In this document: in pieces, positions 8,538 through 19,056 of the stretch
Position numbering within the stretch: position 1 is the first letter of the stretch
How the letters are laid out: the number at the start of each line of letters is the position of its first letter
Assembly (NCBI RefSeq): GCF_004798935.1
Contig: NZ_RAHT01000003.1
Location: 496,001 to 560,000, forward strand
Source: Ningiella ruwaisensis
GTDB taxonomy: Bacteria; Pseudomonadota; Gammaproteobacteria; Enterobacterales; Alteromonadaceae
Length of the DNA stretch: 64,000 nt
Reading direction: 5' to 3'
Position numbers and translations under genes: made by a program
Notes under the pieces: model-generated
Told to the model about the DNA's origin: nothing
Databases searched by the model: none
What the model saw: only the letters and a program-made list of their open reading frames with translations

Positions 8538-10037
8538 ATGTTAGAAAAAAACGCCAGCTTGAGTTTAACACAAAAACTTTACCGGGCTGACCAGGTTCGT
8601 CAGCATGAAAAACAAGCCGCAGAAGCAATGGGGCTGGATTTATATGCGCTGATGCAACGCGCCGGTAAAGCGGTTTTTGAACAATCGGTTCAGCTATTGC
8701 CCAATATTGATAACTATCTGGTGCTGGTAGGCGTTGGACATAATGCAGGCGACGGTTATGTTGCGGCACTTCACGCTGTAAAAGCTGGAAAAAACGTCGT
8801 GCTTTGCGCAGTTGAGCCTGATAGGGAAGTGCAGGGAGATGTTGCTAAAGCTCGTGAGGCATTCGAGCAAAATGGCGGCAAAGTTGAACATTTTTCCAGC
8901 GAATTATTAGATAAAGCTGAAGTGGTTATCGATGCACTTTTAGGGACAGGTATCAATGGTGTCATACGAGCAGAATTTGCTGAAGTCATCGATACGATAA
9001 ACGATTCAAAATTGCCTGTTGTCAGCGTGGATATTCCAAGCGGACTCTGTGGAGATACTGGCGAGTCGCTGGGCAGATGCATCCAGGCTGACGTGACGGT
9101 GACCTTCGTAGGCATCAAACTTGGCTTGACCACAGGGGCTGGAAAACAGTTTTGCGGAAAGCTTGTGTTTGAAGATCTGGGTATTGGCAAGGCATTTGCG
9201 AAAATTGCGAGAAGTGATGCAACTGCGCTTGATATTAAGCACTTTAAAGGTTTGGCGCCAAGGCCGGTTAATACTCACAAAGGAAATCATGGCCGTTTAC
9301 TATGCATTGGCGGGAATGCAGGTATGTCGGGCGCAATTCGTCTTGCAAGCGAGTCTGCACTGCGCACTGGGGCAGGTATGGTAAAAGTGTTTGCTCATCA
9401 GAACTCACTTGTACAAATTAGTGCGGGCAGACCGGAACTTATGGTCATAAGTGACGGTCTAGATGAGGCGCTTGAGTGGGCCAGTTGCATCGCCATCGGG
9501 CCTGGATTGGGAACAGATGCGTGGGCAAAAGGGGTCTTTGATAAAGTCATGGATTACTGTCAGCATCATCCCAAACCGATAGTGGTTGACGCTGATGCAC
9601 TTAACTTAAAAGCGGTGAATACACGTTTTGTTTCCTTGAGTGACTGCATAATAACGCCACATAGCGGAGAAGCCGCTCGATTGTTAAATGTGTCTATTGA
9701 AGATGTAGAGTCCAATCGCTTTAACTTTGCCCGTCAGTGCGCCGAGCGGTATGACGCAACTTGTGTACTAAAGGGAGCCGGTAGTATTGTCGATAATCAG
9801 CAGCATTCCTGGGTGTGTCGACACGGCAATCCCGGCATGGCTACAGCCGGAATGGGAGATGTGCTTACCGGTGTACTTAGTTCCCTTTTGGCGCAGGGTT
9901 TAACGACCGATATGGCCTGTCAATTTGGCGTTTCCATTCATGCAAAAGCAGGTGATATCATTGCTGAAAAGTATGGTCAACGAGGTTTGCTACCTAGTGA
10001 CCTGTTCGAAACCATCAGAGTATTAGTAAACGAATGA
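8538..10037 (+). CDS. nnr: Nnr, bifunctional NAD(P)H-hydrate epimerase/dehydratase
   Basis: This protein repairs hydrated NAD(P)H. The N-terminal YjeF domain (about 1-220; [13 protein letters not shown], then DALLGTG and DIPSG) epimerises NAD(P)HX. The C-terminal ribokinase-like domain (about 225-495; [12 protein letters not shown], then [17 protein letters not shown]) is the ADP-dependent dehydratase. Start ATG 8538 is chosen over an upstream in-frame codon at 8475 because AAGGA precedes it and the longer start would overlap queG. It opens the plus-strand block that runs to hflC. Its last bases overlap the tsaE start (ATGA). Confidence 0.95.
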   Translation: MLEKNASLSLTQKLYRADQVRQHEKQAAEAMGLDLYALMQRAGKAVFEQSVQLLPNIDNYLVLVGVGHNAGDGYVAALHAVKAGKNVVLCAVEPDREVQGDVAKAREAFEQNGGKVEHFSSELLDKAEVVIDALLGTGINGVIRAEFAEVIDTINDSKLPVVSVDIPSGLCGDTGESLGRCIQADVTVTFVGIKLGLTTGAGKQFCGKLVFEDLGIGKAFAKIARSDATALDIKHFKGLAPRPVNTHKGNHGRLLCIGGNAGMSGAIRLASESALRTGAGMVKVFAHQNSLVQISAGRPELMVISDGLDEALEWASCIAIGPGLGTDAWAKGVFDKVMDYCQHHPKPIVVDADALNLKAVNTRFVSLSDCIITPHSGEAARLLNVSIEDVESNRFNFARQCAERYDATCVLKGAGSIVDNQQHSWVCRHGNPGMATAGMGDVLTGVLSSLLAQGLTTDMACQFGVSIHAKAGDIIAEKYGQRGLLPSDLFETIRVLVNE

Positions 10038-10600
10038 CAAGTGAATTGGAAAATATGTCCCTATCAGACACCGCTGCTGATAAAACTTTTGTGACAAACA
10101 AAGTAATTTGCAACAGCGAAGCAGATACGCAAATTCTTGCTGAACATTTTGCCGGGCAAGCAAAAGCAAATGGTTTGGGTGGGCTTGTCTTTTTTCTGGA
10201 AGGCGATTTAGGGGCGGGTAAAACAACCTTCAGCCGCTCGTTTTTGCAGGCAATGGGTCATCAAGGGAGTGTTAAAAGTCCTACCTACACCTTGGTTGAA
10301 CCATACAAAATCGGAGATGTTGATATCTTTCATTTCGATTTGTACCGCTTGGCTGACCCGGAAGAGCTGGAGTTTATGGGGATAAGGGATTATTTCAGTG
10401 CGTCAACCCTGTGTTTAATAGAGTGGCCAGAAAAGGCCTCTGTTCTATTGCCAAGCCCTGACCTAGTCATTAAGATAGCAATAGCAGAAAATGGTCGTGT
10501 TTTTACACTGCATGCATGCAGCACTGTAGCGCAAAAATGGCTTGAGTTTTTGCCTGAGACATTGCACATAACCCAAGTGCAATCTAGGTCTACGCTTTAA
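10034..10600 (+). CDS. tsaE: TsaE, tRNA t6A biosynthesis ATPase
   Basis: The 188-residue P-loop protein has Walker [13 protein letters not shown] (about residues 57-68), then [12 protein letters not shown] and [14 protein letters not shown]. These motifs belong to TsaE (YjeE), which works with TsaB, TsaC and TsaD to form threonylcarbamoyl-adenosine at position 37 of ANN-decoding tRNAs. Its start overlaps the nnr stop by 4 bp (ATGA), implying translational coupling. The N-terminus is about 30 residues longer than in E. coli, and a later start is possible. Confidence 0.93.
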   Translation: MTSELENMSLSDTAADKTFVTNKVICNSEADTQILAEHFAGQAKANGLGGLVFFLEGDLGAGKTTFSRSFLQAMGHQGSVKSPTYTLVEPYKIGDVDIFHFDLYRLADPEELEFMGIRDYFSASTLCLIEWPEKASVLLPSPDLVIKIAIAENGRVFTLHACSTVAQKWLEFLPETLHITQVQSRSTL

Positions 10601-10632
10601 CATACACGCCAACGCGGAGTTAGTAAATTAAG

Positions 10633-12057
10633 ATGAATTGCAACGCAAGACCAGTTGAGCTTAATGTCACTCAAAGAGCGATAGCCTCAGTGACCATTAC
10701 AATTGCGCTAAGACTGACTGCAAACGTCTTATTTTCTGTACTGTTTTTTTTAGGCCTTATGGCCAGCTTCAACGCTCAAGCTGATAGAATTGAGGAAGTG
10801 CGATTTGCGCAGGTCGATGATACTAGCAGACTTGTTCTAGAACTGAGTAAGCCCCCGCAATTTACTTACTTTACTTTGACCAATCCGCATCGATTGGTGA
10901 TTGACCTTCAGGGTGTGGATAATAGTTACTCATTTAAAAATCTTCAGTTAAACAGTCCATCGGCTGGGGCCGCCAGTAATATTTCTAAAGTGCGCCACTC
11001 TACGCCTAAAACAAAAAGTGATACGCGTTTAGTCATCGAAACGCGGAAAAAATTGGAACCCAACATATTTACGCTTGATGCAGCAGACGGCTTTGCTCAT
11101 CGATTGGTGATTGAACTGATTGACCCGAACTATACAGCGCCCGCTCAGGTGGTAAACAGTTCGCAACCCAACCGGGATAAAGATATCATTATTGTCATTG
11201 ATCCAGGGCATGGTGGTGTTGATCCGGGCTCTGTGGGACCTGCGGGAACCTACGAAAAGCACATTACACTCTCGATCGCAAAAATGTTGGCAAGCAGGGT
11301 CAACGCAGAACCGGGATTAAAAGCCATTTTAACACGCAACGGTGATTACTATATTTCGCCAAATGATCGCCCCAAGTTGGCGGCAAAAAACAATGCTGAT
11401 TTGTTAATTTCAATACATGCCGATGCGTTTACGACGCCTCAACCAAGAGGTGGTTCGGTATGGGTACTTTCAAAAGGGCGGGCAGACAGTGAATTGGGTC
11501 GCTTACTTGAGCAAACAGAGCGTAGTTCGGAGCTTCTGGGGCCTGCTGCCGATGTTATCGAAGATAGAGATACCGAACGATATTTTGCTGAAACAATCCT
11601 TAATATGTCGATGGATTTATTTCGTTCCAGTAGCTATGAGCTAAGTAATAAAGTTATCGATGAGATGAAAGAGGTGACAAAAATGCATAAACGCACGCCG
11701 CAAAGTGCCAGTTTTGCTGTGCTCACCGCACCTGAAATGCCATCAATATTAGTGGAAGTGGGCTTTATTTCTAATCCGCAGGAAGAGAAGAACCTGAATT
11801 GGAAAGAGTTCAGAGAGCGTTTGGCCGATGCCATGTTTGAATCGATAAAATCATTCTTCAAAAAAACACCGCCTGATGGAACCTTGTGGGCTCAATGGAA
11901 GCAAAGCGCGCCGCAGCAACACAGAGTGGCAAGCGGTGAATCGCTCTCGCTTTTAGCACAGCGCTATGGCGTGACGGTCAGTAGTATAAAATCTGAAAAC
12001 AACCTGCGTTCCGATTTGGTAAGAGTGGGGCAAGTACTCACTATCCCCAGTTCCTGA
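10633..12057 (+). CDS. amiB: AmiB-type N-acetylmuramoyl-L-alanine amidase
   Basis: The 474-residue periplasmic amidase splits cell-wall peptides from glycan strands at the division septum. It shows an unusually long pre-signal region with the hydrophobic stretch at about 28-47, an AMIN septal-targeting domain (about 50-160), and the Amidase_3 catalytic domain (about 182-405). Zinc-ligand motifs are [24 protein letters not shown] and [14 protein letters not shown] single LysM domain lies at the C-terminus (about 430-473, [18 protein letters not shown]). It sits between tsaE and mutL as in E. coli. Confidence 0.94.
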   Translation: MNCNARPVELNVTQRAIASVTITIALRLTANVLFSVLFFLGLMASFNAQADRIEEVRFAQVDDTSRLVLELSKPPQFTYFTLTNPHRLVIDLQGVDNSYSFKNLQLNSPSAGAASNISKVRHSTPKTKSDTRLVIETRKKLEPNIFTLDAADGFAHRLVIELIDPNYTAPAQVVNSSQPNRDKDIIIVIDPGHGGVDPGSVGPAGTYEKHITLSIAKMLASRVNAEPGLKAILTRNGDYYISPNDRPKLAAKNNADLLISIHADAFTTPQPRGGSVWVLSKGRADSELGRLLEQTERSSELLGPAADVIEDRDTERYFAETILNMSMDLFRSSSYELSNKVIDEMKEVTKMHKRTPQSASFAVLTAPEMPSILVEVGFISNPQEEKNLNWKEFRERLADAMFESIKSFFKKTPPDGTLWAQWKQSAPQQHRVASGESLSLLAQRYGVTVSSIKSENNLRSDLVRVGQVLTIPSS

Positions 12058-12058
12058 C

Positions 12059-14158
12059 ATGACCATTATAAAAAAAAGCTCAGCTAAACCTGAAAACGCC
12101 AAGCCTGATCGGCCTATTCAAATTTTACCTCCTCAGCTTGCCAACCAAATTGCGGCGGGCGAGGTGGTCGAACGTCCAGCCTCTGTCGTTAAAGAGCTTG
12201 TTGAAAATAGTATAGATGCGAAAGCTGACAGTATTTATATCGAAATTGAACAAGGCGGTCACAAACGCATTCTTATTCGAGATACGGGTGTAGGGATAGT
12301 TAAAGAGCAACTTGAGCTTGCACTTTCGCGCCATGCCACAAGCAAAATAAGCGACATTGATGATTTATCGCATATTCAAAGCATGGGGTTTCGTGGAGAA
12401 GCACTCGCCAGTATCAGTTCTGTAAGTCGATTAACGCTCACATCCAAACCCAAGGCTCAGAAAGCTGCCTGGCAGGCACATGCTGCAGGCTTGGATATGA
12501 AGGTGCAGTTAGAGCCTGCTGCACATCCCGATGGCACGAGTATTGAGGTGGTGGATTTATTTTTCAATACACCTGCCAGACGCAAATTTTTAAGAGCGCC
12601 AAAAACTGAATTTCAGCATATCGAACAAATCATCAAACGTATTGCACTTGCAAACCCGGCGCTGAGTTTTACGCTTAAACATAACGGTAAGTTAATTTTC
12701 AAATGGCAAGCGGGCGACCAGAAAAGTCGGATAGAGGCGGTTTGTGGTCACAAAATGCTAAGTATGTGTTCTGAGCTTAAATACAGTTTGGACGATATTA
12801 GCTTGGCGGGATGGTGTTCTAACATTGGCGAAGGTTTTTTGACCAACGACCAGCAGTTTATTTTCGTTAATCAACGCATGATAAAAGATAAGCTTGTGCT
12901 TCATGCCATTCGTCAGGCGTATGAGGGAATGTTACCTGACAATCTTCATGCAGGTTTTGTCCTCTTTTTGACCGTCGCACCAGAGGATATCGATATTAAT
13001 GTGCATCCAGCAAAGCATGAGGTGAGATTTCACCACGCCCGAATGGTGCACGATCTAATTTATCAGGCAATTAGTCAGGCTTTATTGTCAAACGCTGATA
13101 CAAGATCACAAAATAAGATGTCGACGCCAGAAAGCCACAGAGAAAGCCACAGAGAGAGCCACAGAGAAAGCCATAGAGAAAGCCATAGAGAAAGTAATCA
13201 AGAAAGCAACGAAGATAATAATGGAGGGTCAGGCGGCACATTTTCAGATACTACATCCTCAGATGCTACACCCTCAAATACTAAAGTAAACGGCGGGTTT
13301 CAAGCCGATTATCAATCGCTGCAAACACGTGAGCCAAGCCATGATTACATTCAGTCACTCAGACCATCTGCTGTAGTTAATGACAAATCCAGGCAACACC
13401 TTAGCCAATATCCTGGGGCCAAGACTTCGTCTGCTTCAGCGAGTCGCGGCAGTTTTTCTCAGGCATCAGCAAAGGTATTGCAGGCAGATTTAAGTGTTGC
13501 ATCGGCTGCCTATCAAAATCTTATGCAAGCCCGTGAGGCTGCGAATTGCCAACAATCCCAAAGCACAGATAAAGAACCCCAAACTGAGCTTTGGCAAATC
13601 GCAGCATATTTACGCGTTGAAAATGTGTTGCTTATCCAAAATGAGAATGCCCTGAGTCTTTTAGAGCTGCCTGATTTGCTCGCTGCATCCTGCCTGAGTA
13701 AACTAAATACTAGCGCTGTACAACAGCCACTTTTGATGCCGGTCTCGGTACCAAAAGATATAGATAATCGGAACCAGCAAATAAACTCATCAGTTAGAAA
13801 AAGACTAGATAAGCTAAGCGCATTAGGTTGTGAATTTTCTGAAACACCGAATAAATGGATTTTAAAACAGGTACCAAGTTGTTTAAGAGCCCTACCGTGG
13901 GCGACGCTTCTTCCTGAGTTTGCAAGCACTTCCCATGGTGAGGAAGGTACTCATAGTGCCTTACGTGAGCTTTATCATATTTATCTTAAGCACCATTTGA
14001 TAAGTGAAAGTGAGCTTAGGCACTGTTTGTATGGTTTATCAAACGATCAACTTTTAGATGTGTTGAATCAGCATTCAGTATGCCTGGATGCGCCGGCGAT
14101 TTCACAGATTATCCAGCAATGCAGAAACACGCCAAAGCACAGCGCTAAAGATGCATAA
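12059..14158 (+). CDS. mutL: MutL, DNA mismatch-repair ATPase
   Basis: The 699-residue GHKL ATPase couples MutS mismatch recognition to strand incision. Its N-terminal ATPase carries [30 protein letters not shown], and [29 protein letters not shown] ends this half at about residue 325. A long low-complexity linker follows with five exact ESHR tetrapeptides plus two degenerate ones (about 358-385), then a C-terminal dimerisation domain from about 515. No DQHAxxE endonuclease motif is visible, so it should be the MutH-dependent gamma type. It starts one base after the amiB stop. Confidence 0.96.
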   Translation: MTIIKKSSAKPENAKPDRPIQILPPQLANQIAAGEVVERPASVVKELVENSIDAKADSIYIEIEQGGHKRILIRDTGVGIVKEQLELALSRHATSKISDIDDLSHIQSMGFRGEALASISSVSRLTLTSKPKAQKAAWQAHAAGLDMKVQLEPAAHPDGTSIEVVDLFFNTPARRKFLRAPKTEFQHIEQIIKRIALANPALSFTLKHNGKLIFKWQAGDQKSRIEAVCGHKMLSMCSELKYSLDDISLAGWCSNIGEGFLTNDQQFIFVNQRMIKDKLVLHAIRQAYEGMLPDNLHAGFVLFLTVAPEDIDINVHPAKHEVRFHHARMVHDLIYQAISQALLSNADTRSQNKMSTPESHRESHRESHRESHRESHRESNQESNEDNNGGSGGTFSDTTSSDATPSNTKVNGGFQADYQSLQTREPSHDYIQSLRPSAVVNDKSRQHLSQYPGAKTSSASASRGSFSQASAKVLQADLSVASAAYQNLMQAREAANCQQSQSTDKEPQTELWQIAAYLRVENVLLIQNENALSLLELPDLLAASCLSKLNTSAVQQPLLMPVSVPKDIDNRNQQINSSVRKRLDKLSALGCEFSETPNKWILKQVPSCLRALPWATLLPEFASTSHGEEGTHSALRELYHIYLKHHLISESELRHCLYGLSNDQLLDVLNQHSVCLDAPAISQIIQQCRNTPKHSAKDA
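13129..13212 (+). repeat. 12-bp tandem repeat inside mutL
   Basis: The unit AGAAAGCCACAG recurs every 12 bp: five near-identical copies at 13129-13188 (C/T and A/G differences only) and two degenerate copies to 13212. Being a multiple of 3, copy-number change keeps the mutL frame and alters only linker length. Confidence 0.95.
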
Positions 14159-14215
14159 TCACTTAAGAAATATAATCACTTAACAAACAAAAGCACCTAA
14201 CAAACATATTGCTCT

Positions 14216-15190
14216 ATGAATCCACACTCTTCTCAACATAATCAAGGCGCTTCATCAGCAACACACGCGCATCCAAAAGTTGTGTGTATTATGGGGCCAA
14301 CGGCAAGCGGTAAAACTGCTTTAGCCATAGAACTGGCCAAACAAATCGATGGCGAGGTGATCAGCGTTGATTCTGCGCTCATTTATAAAGATATGGATAT
14401 TGGTACCGCTAAACCCGACGCAGATGAAATGCAGGGTATTGAGCATCATCTGATTGATATTCTCACACCCGATTTGCCATACTCAGTTGCCGACTTTTAC
14501 AAAGACGCCGTGGAGTGTATAGAAAAGATACACAACAAAGGAAAAACGCCAATATTGGCGGGTGGCACAATGATGTATTTTAATGCTTTGCATCATGGTA
14601 TTTCTGATATTCCCGGCAGCAATTATGAGGTTCGGCAAAATGTACAGCAGATGATAGAAAACGAGGGATTGGAGCAGGTTCATAGCAAACTTGCGCAAGT
14701 CGACCCGCAAAGCGCTGCACGAATCCATCCAAATGATCCTCAAAGAATTACGCGAGCGATGGAAGTGTATCTGAGCACCGGTAAATCGCTAACAAGTTGG
14801 CAGAATCAAAAGCGACCAAGTTTGCCCTATCAGTTCATTAATGTTGCGCTGATGACCGAGAACCGAGCGTATCTGCATCAGCGAATTGCGCTCAGATTTC
14901 AGCAAATGGTAGAAAAAGGCTTGATAAGTGAAGTAAAGCACATACTTAAGACGTATAAAGTCAATCCAGATTTGCCGAGCATGCGTAGTGTAGGTTACAG
15001 ACAAGTGATTCAACACTTGGCTGGCGAATTTGATGAATCATTGATGATTGAAAGAGGCATCATTGCAACCCGGCAACTGGCAAAGCGACAAATTACATGG
15101 CTGAGAGGCTGGGAAAATACTCAAATACTGGATATTGAGTCTACGAATAATTTGGAATTGTTGTTGCAAAAAATATGTGTAACTGAATAA
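14216..15190 (+). CDS. miaA: MiaA, tRNA dimethylallyltransferase
   Basis: The 324-residue enzyme transfers a dimethylallyl group to A37 of tRNAs reading codons that start with U. It shows the P-loop MGPTASGKTALAIELA at about residues 26-41, ISVDSALIYKDMDIGTAKP, HHLIDILTPDLPYSVADF, GGTMMYFNALHHG, and SVGYRQV near the end. A short hydrophilic N-terminus precedes the P-loop, and there is no strong ribosome-binding site. It is followed after 66 bp by hfq, the conserved order in gammaproteobacteria. Confidence 0.96.
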   Translation: MNPHSSQHNQGASSATHAHPKVVCIMGPTASGKTALAIELAKQIDGEVISVDSALIYKDMDIGTAKPDADEMQGIEHHLIDILTPDLPYSVADFYKDAVECIEKIHNKGKTPILAGGTMMYFNALHHGISDIPGSNYEVRQNVQQMIENEGLEQVHSKLAQVDPQSAARIHPNDPQRITRAMEVYLSTGKSLTSWQNQKRPSLPYQFINVALMTENRAYLHQRIALRFQQMVEKGLISEVKHILKTYKVNPDLPSMRSVGYRQVIQHLAGEFDESLMIERGIIATRQLAKRQITWLRGWENTQILDIESTNNLELLLQKICVTE

Positions 15191-15256
15191 TGTTTGTTGT
15201 ACACTGGTTAACCAGACATGGGTAAACATTTAAATAATAATAATTAAGGATGTCTA

Positions 15257-15502
15257 ATGGCTAAAGGTCAATCTTTACAGGACCCATTTTTAAACGCACT
15301 TAGAAAAGAACGTATTCCTGTATCCATTTACTTGGTTAACGGGATCAAACTGCAAGGTCAGGTTGAGTCCTTTGATCAGTTTGTTGTGTTGCTGAAAAAC
15401 ACAGTTAGCCAAATGGTGTATAAACATGCGATTTCAACGGTTGTGCCTTCGCGCGCTTTCACAATGCCGACGAATCACAGCGACGGTGAATCGCAAGACT
15501 AA
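15257..15502 (+). CDS. hfq: Hfq, RNA chaperone
   Basis: An 81-residue Sm-like protein that forms hexameric rings and pairs small RNAs with mRNAs. Sm1 ([30 protein letters not shown]) and Sm2 ([13 protein letters not shown]) are intact, including distal- and proximal-face residues. The C-terminal tail is short (about 12 residues), as in many marine gammaproteobacteria. AAGGA lies just upstream of the ATG. The 66-bp gap after miaA probably holds its own promoter. Confidence 0.98.
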   Translation: MAKGQSLQDPFLNALRKERIPVSIYLVNGIKLQGQVESFDQFVVLLKNTVSQMVYKHAISTVVPSRAFTMPTNHSDGESQD

Positions 15503-15516
15503 ATTGGAGTGTATAT

Positions 15517-16803
15517 TTGTTTGACCGGTTTGAAGCTGGCGAAAATGCCATCTTGGTGCACATAGATTTTTCAGACGAACAGAACAAAGAAGACTTACAA
15601 GAATTACAAATGTTGGTGTCCTCTGCCGGTGTAAATCAGGTGGGCATCGTCACAGCCTCACGTAACGCCCCACAAGCTAAATATTTCATAGGTTCAGGTA
15701 AAGCCGAAGAAATTGCCGAAACGGTTAAAGCATTGAGTGCCGATGTGGTCATTTTCAATCACTCACTTTCTCCATCGCAAGAACGTAACTTAGAAGCGTT
15801 AGTGAAATGTAGGGTGCTTGACAGAACGAGTCTGATTCTTGACATCTTTGCTCAGCGCGCGCGTACGCATGAAGGTAAGCTGCAAGTAGAGCTTGCTCAG
15901 CTTCGTCACATCTCAACCCGCCTGATCCGCGGTTGGACGCATTTGGAACGACAAAAAGGCGGTATCGGACTACGAGGGCCGGGTGAAACACAACTTGAAA
16001 CAGACAGACGATTACTTCGCGGTCGAATTAAGGCCATTCTTAAACGCCTGGAACGCGTACAAAGACAACGTGAACAAGGTAGACGATCCAGAAAACGAGC
16101 TGAAATACCAACGGTTTCATTAGTGGGCTATACCAACGCAGGCAAGTCAACTTTATTTAATACAATAACAGAAGCAGGTGTGTACGCCGCCGATCAATTA
16201 TTCGCTACCCTTGACCCAACTTTACGAAAAGTAGAACTCTCTGAAGTAGGTTCAGCGATTCTTGCCGATACCGTCGGTTTTATTCGACATTTGCCTCATG
16301 ACCTTGTGGCCGCATTTAAAGCGACCTTACAAGAAACCCAAGAAGCTGATTTACTGTTACATGTTGTTGATTATTCCGATGCGCAATATCGAGAAAACAT
16401 TGACCAGGTAAACGAAGTGTTGAACGAAATTGGCGCAGACGAAGTCCAACAGCTTATTATCTGCAATAAAATAGACCGCCTGGAAGACATTGAACCTCGC
16501 ATTGACAGGGACCAGGAAGGAAAGCCGATACGCGTTTGGGTCTCGGCACAGAATGGTCTGGGCATTGATTTATTGAAAAAAGCCCTCACTGAGTGTTTAA
16601 GAAAATCGATGGTAAGCTATACTTTGCGTATCCCACCCAATGAAGGCAAACTGCGAGGTTTGCTATATGAGCTGAACTGCATACTGGATCAGAGCTATTC
16701 GAAGCAGGGGGATTGGCTGGTTGATATCAAAATGCTAAGTGCCGATTGGCATCGTATTGATAAAAAAGTTGACCATAAATTAAGTGAATTTATTATCCAT
16801 TAA
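15517..16803 (+). CDS. hflX: HflX, ribosome-associated GTPase (TTG start)
   Basis: This 428-residue OBG-HflX GTPase binds and can split stalled 70S ribosomes under stress. It has an N-terminal HflX domain (about 1-180; FIGSGKAEEI, LDRTSLILDIFAQRA) and a G domain from about 198 (GYTNAGKSTLFN, then LADTVGFIRHLP, NKID and a VSAQNG G5 motif). The start is TTG at 15517: GGAG sits 7 bases upstream and the following residues FDRFEAGE match the usual N-terminus. It is 14 bp downstream of hfq, so co-transcription is very likely. Confidence 0.95.
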   Translation: MFDRFEAGENAILVHIDFSDEQNKEDLQELQMLVSSAGVNQVGIVTASRNAPQAKYFIGSGKAEEIAETVKALSADVVIFNHSLSPSQERNLEALVKCRVLDRTSLILDIFAQRARTHEGKLQVELAQLRHISTRLIRGWTHLERQKGGIGLRGPGETQLETDRRLLRGRIKAILKRLERVQRQREQGRRSRKRAEIPTVSLVGYTNAGKSTLFNTITEAGVYAADQLFATLDPTLRKVELSEVGSAILADTVGFIRHLPHDLVAAFKATLQETQEADLLLHVVDYSDAQYRENIDQVNEVLNEIGADEVQQLIICNKIDRLEDIEPRIDRDQEGKPIRVWVSAQNGLGIDLLKKALTECLRKSMVSYTLRIPPNEGKLRGLLYELNCILDQSYSKQGDWLVDIKMLSADWHRIDKKVDHKLSEFIIH

Positions 16804-16958
16804 GGAAACGGCAGGGGCGCCTGTTAAAAACGCCATTGTTAGCTTGCTCAGCGAAGTTTCGTGTGTAAGGTAATTTGTCCAGTTATTTTCTTGCTGGCAA
16901 ATCTATAAGATGGCCGAACCAGTATATTAACTAGTGTTTGTAATTTCGGAGTGTATTT

Positions 16959-18119
16959 ATGGCTTGGAATGAGCCGGGTGGAAATGGTAATAACAACGAC
17001 CCGTGGAAAAATCGTAGTGGCAAAGATCAAGGGCCACCAGATTTAGATGATGTATTGAAAAACATTTTTGGCAAGTTTGGTAAAAAAGGCGGTGGTTCTG
17101 GCGGCGGTGCCAGCATCGGCGGAAAGGGTATTGGAATTGCCGTAATTCTTGCTGTAGTGGTTTACTTGCTAAGTGGTTTTTACACAATTAAAGAAGCCGA
17201 GCGTGGCGTTGTCTTGCGTTTTGGTGAATTTCACTCGCTTGCTCAACCCGGTTTGCAGTGGAAGTTTACATTTATAGATGATGTTATCCCTGTCAATGTC
17301 CAGTCTATTCGCAACCAATCCTCCTCAGGCTCAATGCTGACGGAAGACGAGAACATGGTCAGCGTTGAAATGGAAGTGCAGTATCGCGTCTTTGATGCTC
17401 AGCAGTGGGTATTTGCCGTAGTTAATCCTGAGCAAAGTCTGTCACAAGCCTTTGATTCGGCAATTCGTTACGTAGTGGGTCATTCAAAAATGGATGAAGT
17501 ACTTACCGAAGGTCGTGAAGTTGCTCGTCAACGTGTACTTGAGGAGCTACAGGGTATTATCGCACCATACAACATGGGCGTAGACATTATCGACCTTAAC
17601 TTTACTAACGCCCGTCCGCCTGAACAAGTCAGAGCGGCGTTTGACGATGCTATCGCAGCGCAGGAAGACCAGCAGCGCTTTATTCGCGAAGCCGAGGCCT
17701 ATCAACGCGCCATCGAGCCTGAAGCGCGTGGTCGTGTAAATCGAATGAACGAAGAGGCACAAGCGTATAAAGAACGCTCAATTTTAGAAGCGCAGGGTGA
17801 AGTTGCCAGATTCGAAGAACTTTTGCCGCAATATGAAGCAGCGCCAGAAGTAACGCGTCAACGGATCTATCTTGAAACGCTTGAGAATGTGTTTAGCAAT
17901 ACCAGCAAAATCATGGTGGACACAGATGGAAGCGGTAATTTGATGTATCTTCCTTTGGATAAAATTATGAACCAAAGCGCTAGTTCAAACAGAAATTCTA
18001 ACAGTCTGAATTCAACGAGTTTTGAAGAAATCCGCGACCGCGTAAATAACAGTCCTAATGCCTCGCCAGTACTTAATAATTCACCGCGAAGCAATGACGG
18101 TAGACAAGGGAGAAATTAA
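16959..18119 (+). CDS. hflK: HflK, SPFH membrane subunit of the FtsH modulator
   Basis: The 386-residue inner-membrane protein pairs with HflC in the large complex that encloses FtsH and tunes its proteolysis. The N-terminus is Gly/Asn-rich (AWNEPGGNGNNNDPW), followed by a Gly-rich stretch, one membrane helix at about 58-76 and an SPFH/band-7 domain from about 80 (IKEAERGVVLRFGEF). The C-terminal tail is Ser/Asn-rich and disordered-looking. It follows hflX after a 155-bp gap and ends exactly where hflC begins. Confidence 0.96.
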   Translation: MAWNEPGGNGNNNDPWKNRSGKDQGPPDLDDVLKNIFGKFGKKGGGSGGGASIGGKGIGIAVILAVVVYLLSGFYTIKEAERGVVLRFGEFHSLAQPGLQWKFTFIDDVIPVNVQSIRNQSSSGSMLTEDENMVSVEMEVQYRVFDAQQWVFAVVNPEQSLSQAFDSAIRYVVGHSKMDEVLTEGREVARQRVLEELQGIIAPYNMGVDIIDLNFTNARPPEQVRAAFDDAIAAQEDQQRFIREAEAYQRAIEPEARGRVNRMNEEAQAYKERSILEAQGEVARFEELLPQYEAAPEVTRQRIYLETLENVFSNTSKIMVDTDGSGNLMYLPLDKIMNQSASSNRNSNSLNSTSFEEIRDRVNNSPNASPVLNNSPRSNDGRQGRN

Positions 18120-19001
18120 ATGAAAAACATCTCGATTATTTTAGTCGTTATCCTTGCTATTTTTGCATACAACTCGGTGTTTGTTGTGGCGGAAGGAACG
18201 CGTGCAATTGTAATTACTTTCGGTAAGGTCGCACAAAACAGTGACGGTACTACACGCGTTTATGAACCCGGTTTACATTTTAAAATACCGGTTTTTGATC
18301 GTGTTGAGCGATTAGATGCACGTATTCAAACCCTTGATGAACGAGCAGATCGATTTGTCACAGTGGACAAGGAAGACCTGATTGTAGATTCTTACGTGAA
18401 GTGGAAAATTGAAGACTTCGGTCGTTACTGGCTATCTACGAGCGGAATCAAAGAAAACGCAGAAGTGCTTCTTAAGCAAAAGGTCAATAACGGGCTTCGT
18501 TCGGAGTTTGGTATGCGAACTATTCAGCAAATCGTATCGGGAGAGCGCAGCGAATTGATGGATGAAGCGATGATTCAGGCATCAGACAGCTCTGATGAAC
18601 TCGGGGTCAAAATTGTTGATGTGCGAGTAAAGCAAATTAACCTTCCTCAGGAAATCAGTAATTCAATTTTCGATCGTATGCGTGCGGAGCGTGCTGCTGC
18701 AGCAAGAGAATATCGTTCAGAGGGTCAGGAGCAAGCCGAGATTATTCGTGCAAACGTTGATGCGAAAGTTACAGTAATGCTGGCAGACGCAGAGCGTAAT
18801 GCCCGTCAGCTGCGTGGTGAAGGTGATGCACAAGCAGCTCAGATTTATGCGCAGGCATACTCAAAAGATCCAGAGTTTTTTAGCTTTATTCGCAGTATGG
18901 ATGCTTATCGAGCGAGCTTTAACAGCAAGCAGGATATCATCGTTGTAGAACCGGATAGTGACTTCTTCCGTTACCTGAACAGTCAAACAGGCGTAAGATA
19001 A
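18120..19001 (+). CDS. hflC: HflC, SPFH membrane subunit of the FtsH modulator
   Basis: The 293-residue partner of HflK has an N-terminal signal-anchor (ISIILVVILAIFAYNSVFVV, about 4-23), an SPFH domain, and a long helical region (RAERAAAAREYRSEGQEQAE). The ATG starts on the base after the hflK TAA (zero spacing), showing tight coupling. It is the last gene of the block; a strong terminator follows. Confidence 0.96.
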   Translation: MKNISIILVVILAIFAYNSVFVVAEGTRAIVITFGKVAQNSDGTTRVYEPGLHFKIPVFDRVERLDARIQTLDERADRFVTVDKEDLIVDSYVKWKIEDFGRYWLSTSGIKENAEVLLKQKVNNGLRSEFGMRTIQQIVSGERSELMDEAMIQASDSSDELGVKIVDVRVKQINLPQEISNSIFDRMRAERAAAAREYRSEGQEQAEIIRANVDAKVTVMLADAERNARQLRGEGDAQAAQIYAQAYSKDPEFFSFIRSMDAYRASFNSKQDIIVVEPDSDFFRYLNSQTGVR

Positions 19002-19023
19002 ACCTTATACTTTGAATCTGTTT

Positions 19024-19056
19024 AAAAAGGCTGCGAGTTAAACTCGCAGCCTTTTT
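19024..19056. terminator. Bidirectional terminator after hflC
   Basis: AAAAAGGCTGCGAG (19024-19037) pairs with CTCGCAGCCTTTTT (19043-19056) around a 5-nt loop. A/T runs on both sides allow termination of hflC and of the converging EAL gene. Confidence 0.93.

Noticed and set aside
13513-13929. 138-residue antisense frame in mutL
   Set aside because: It lies fully inside mutL on the opposite strand, has no recognisable motif and mirrors the codon pattern of the real gene.
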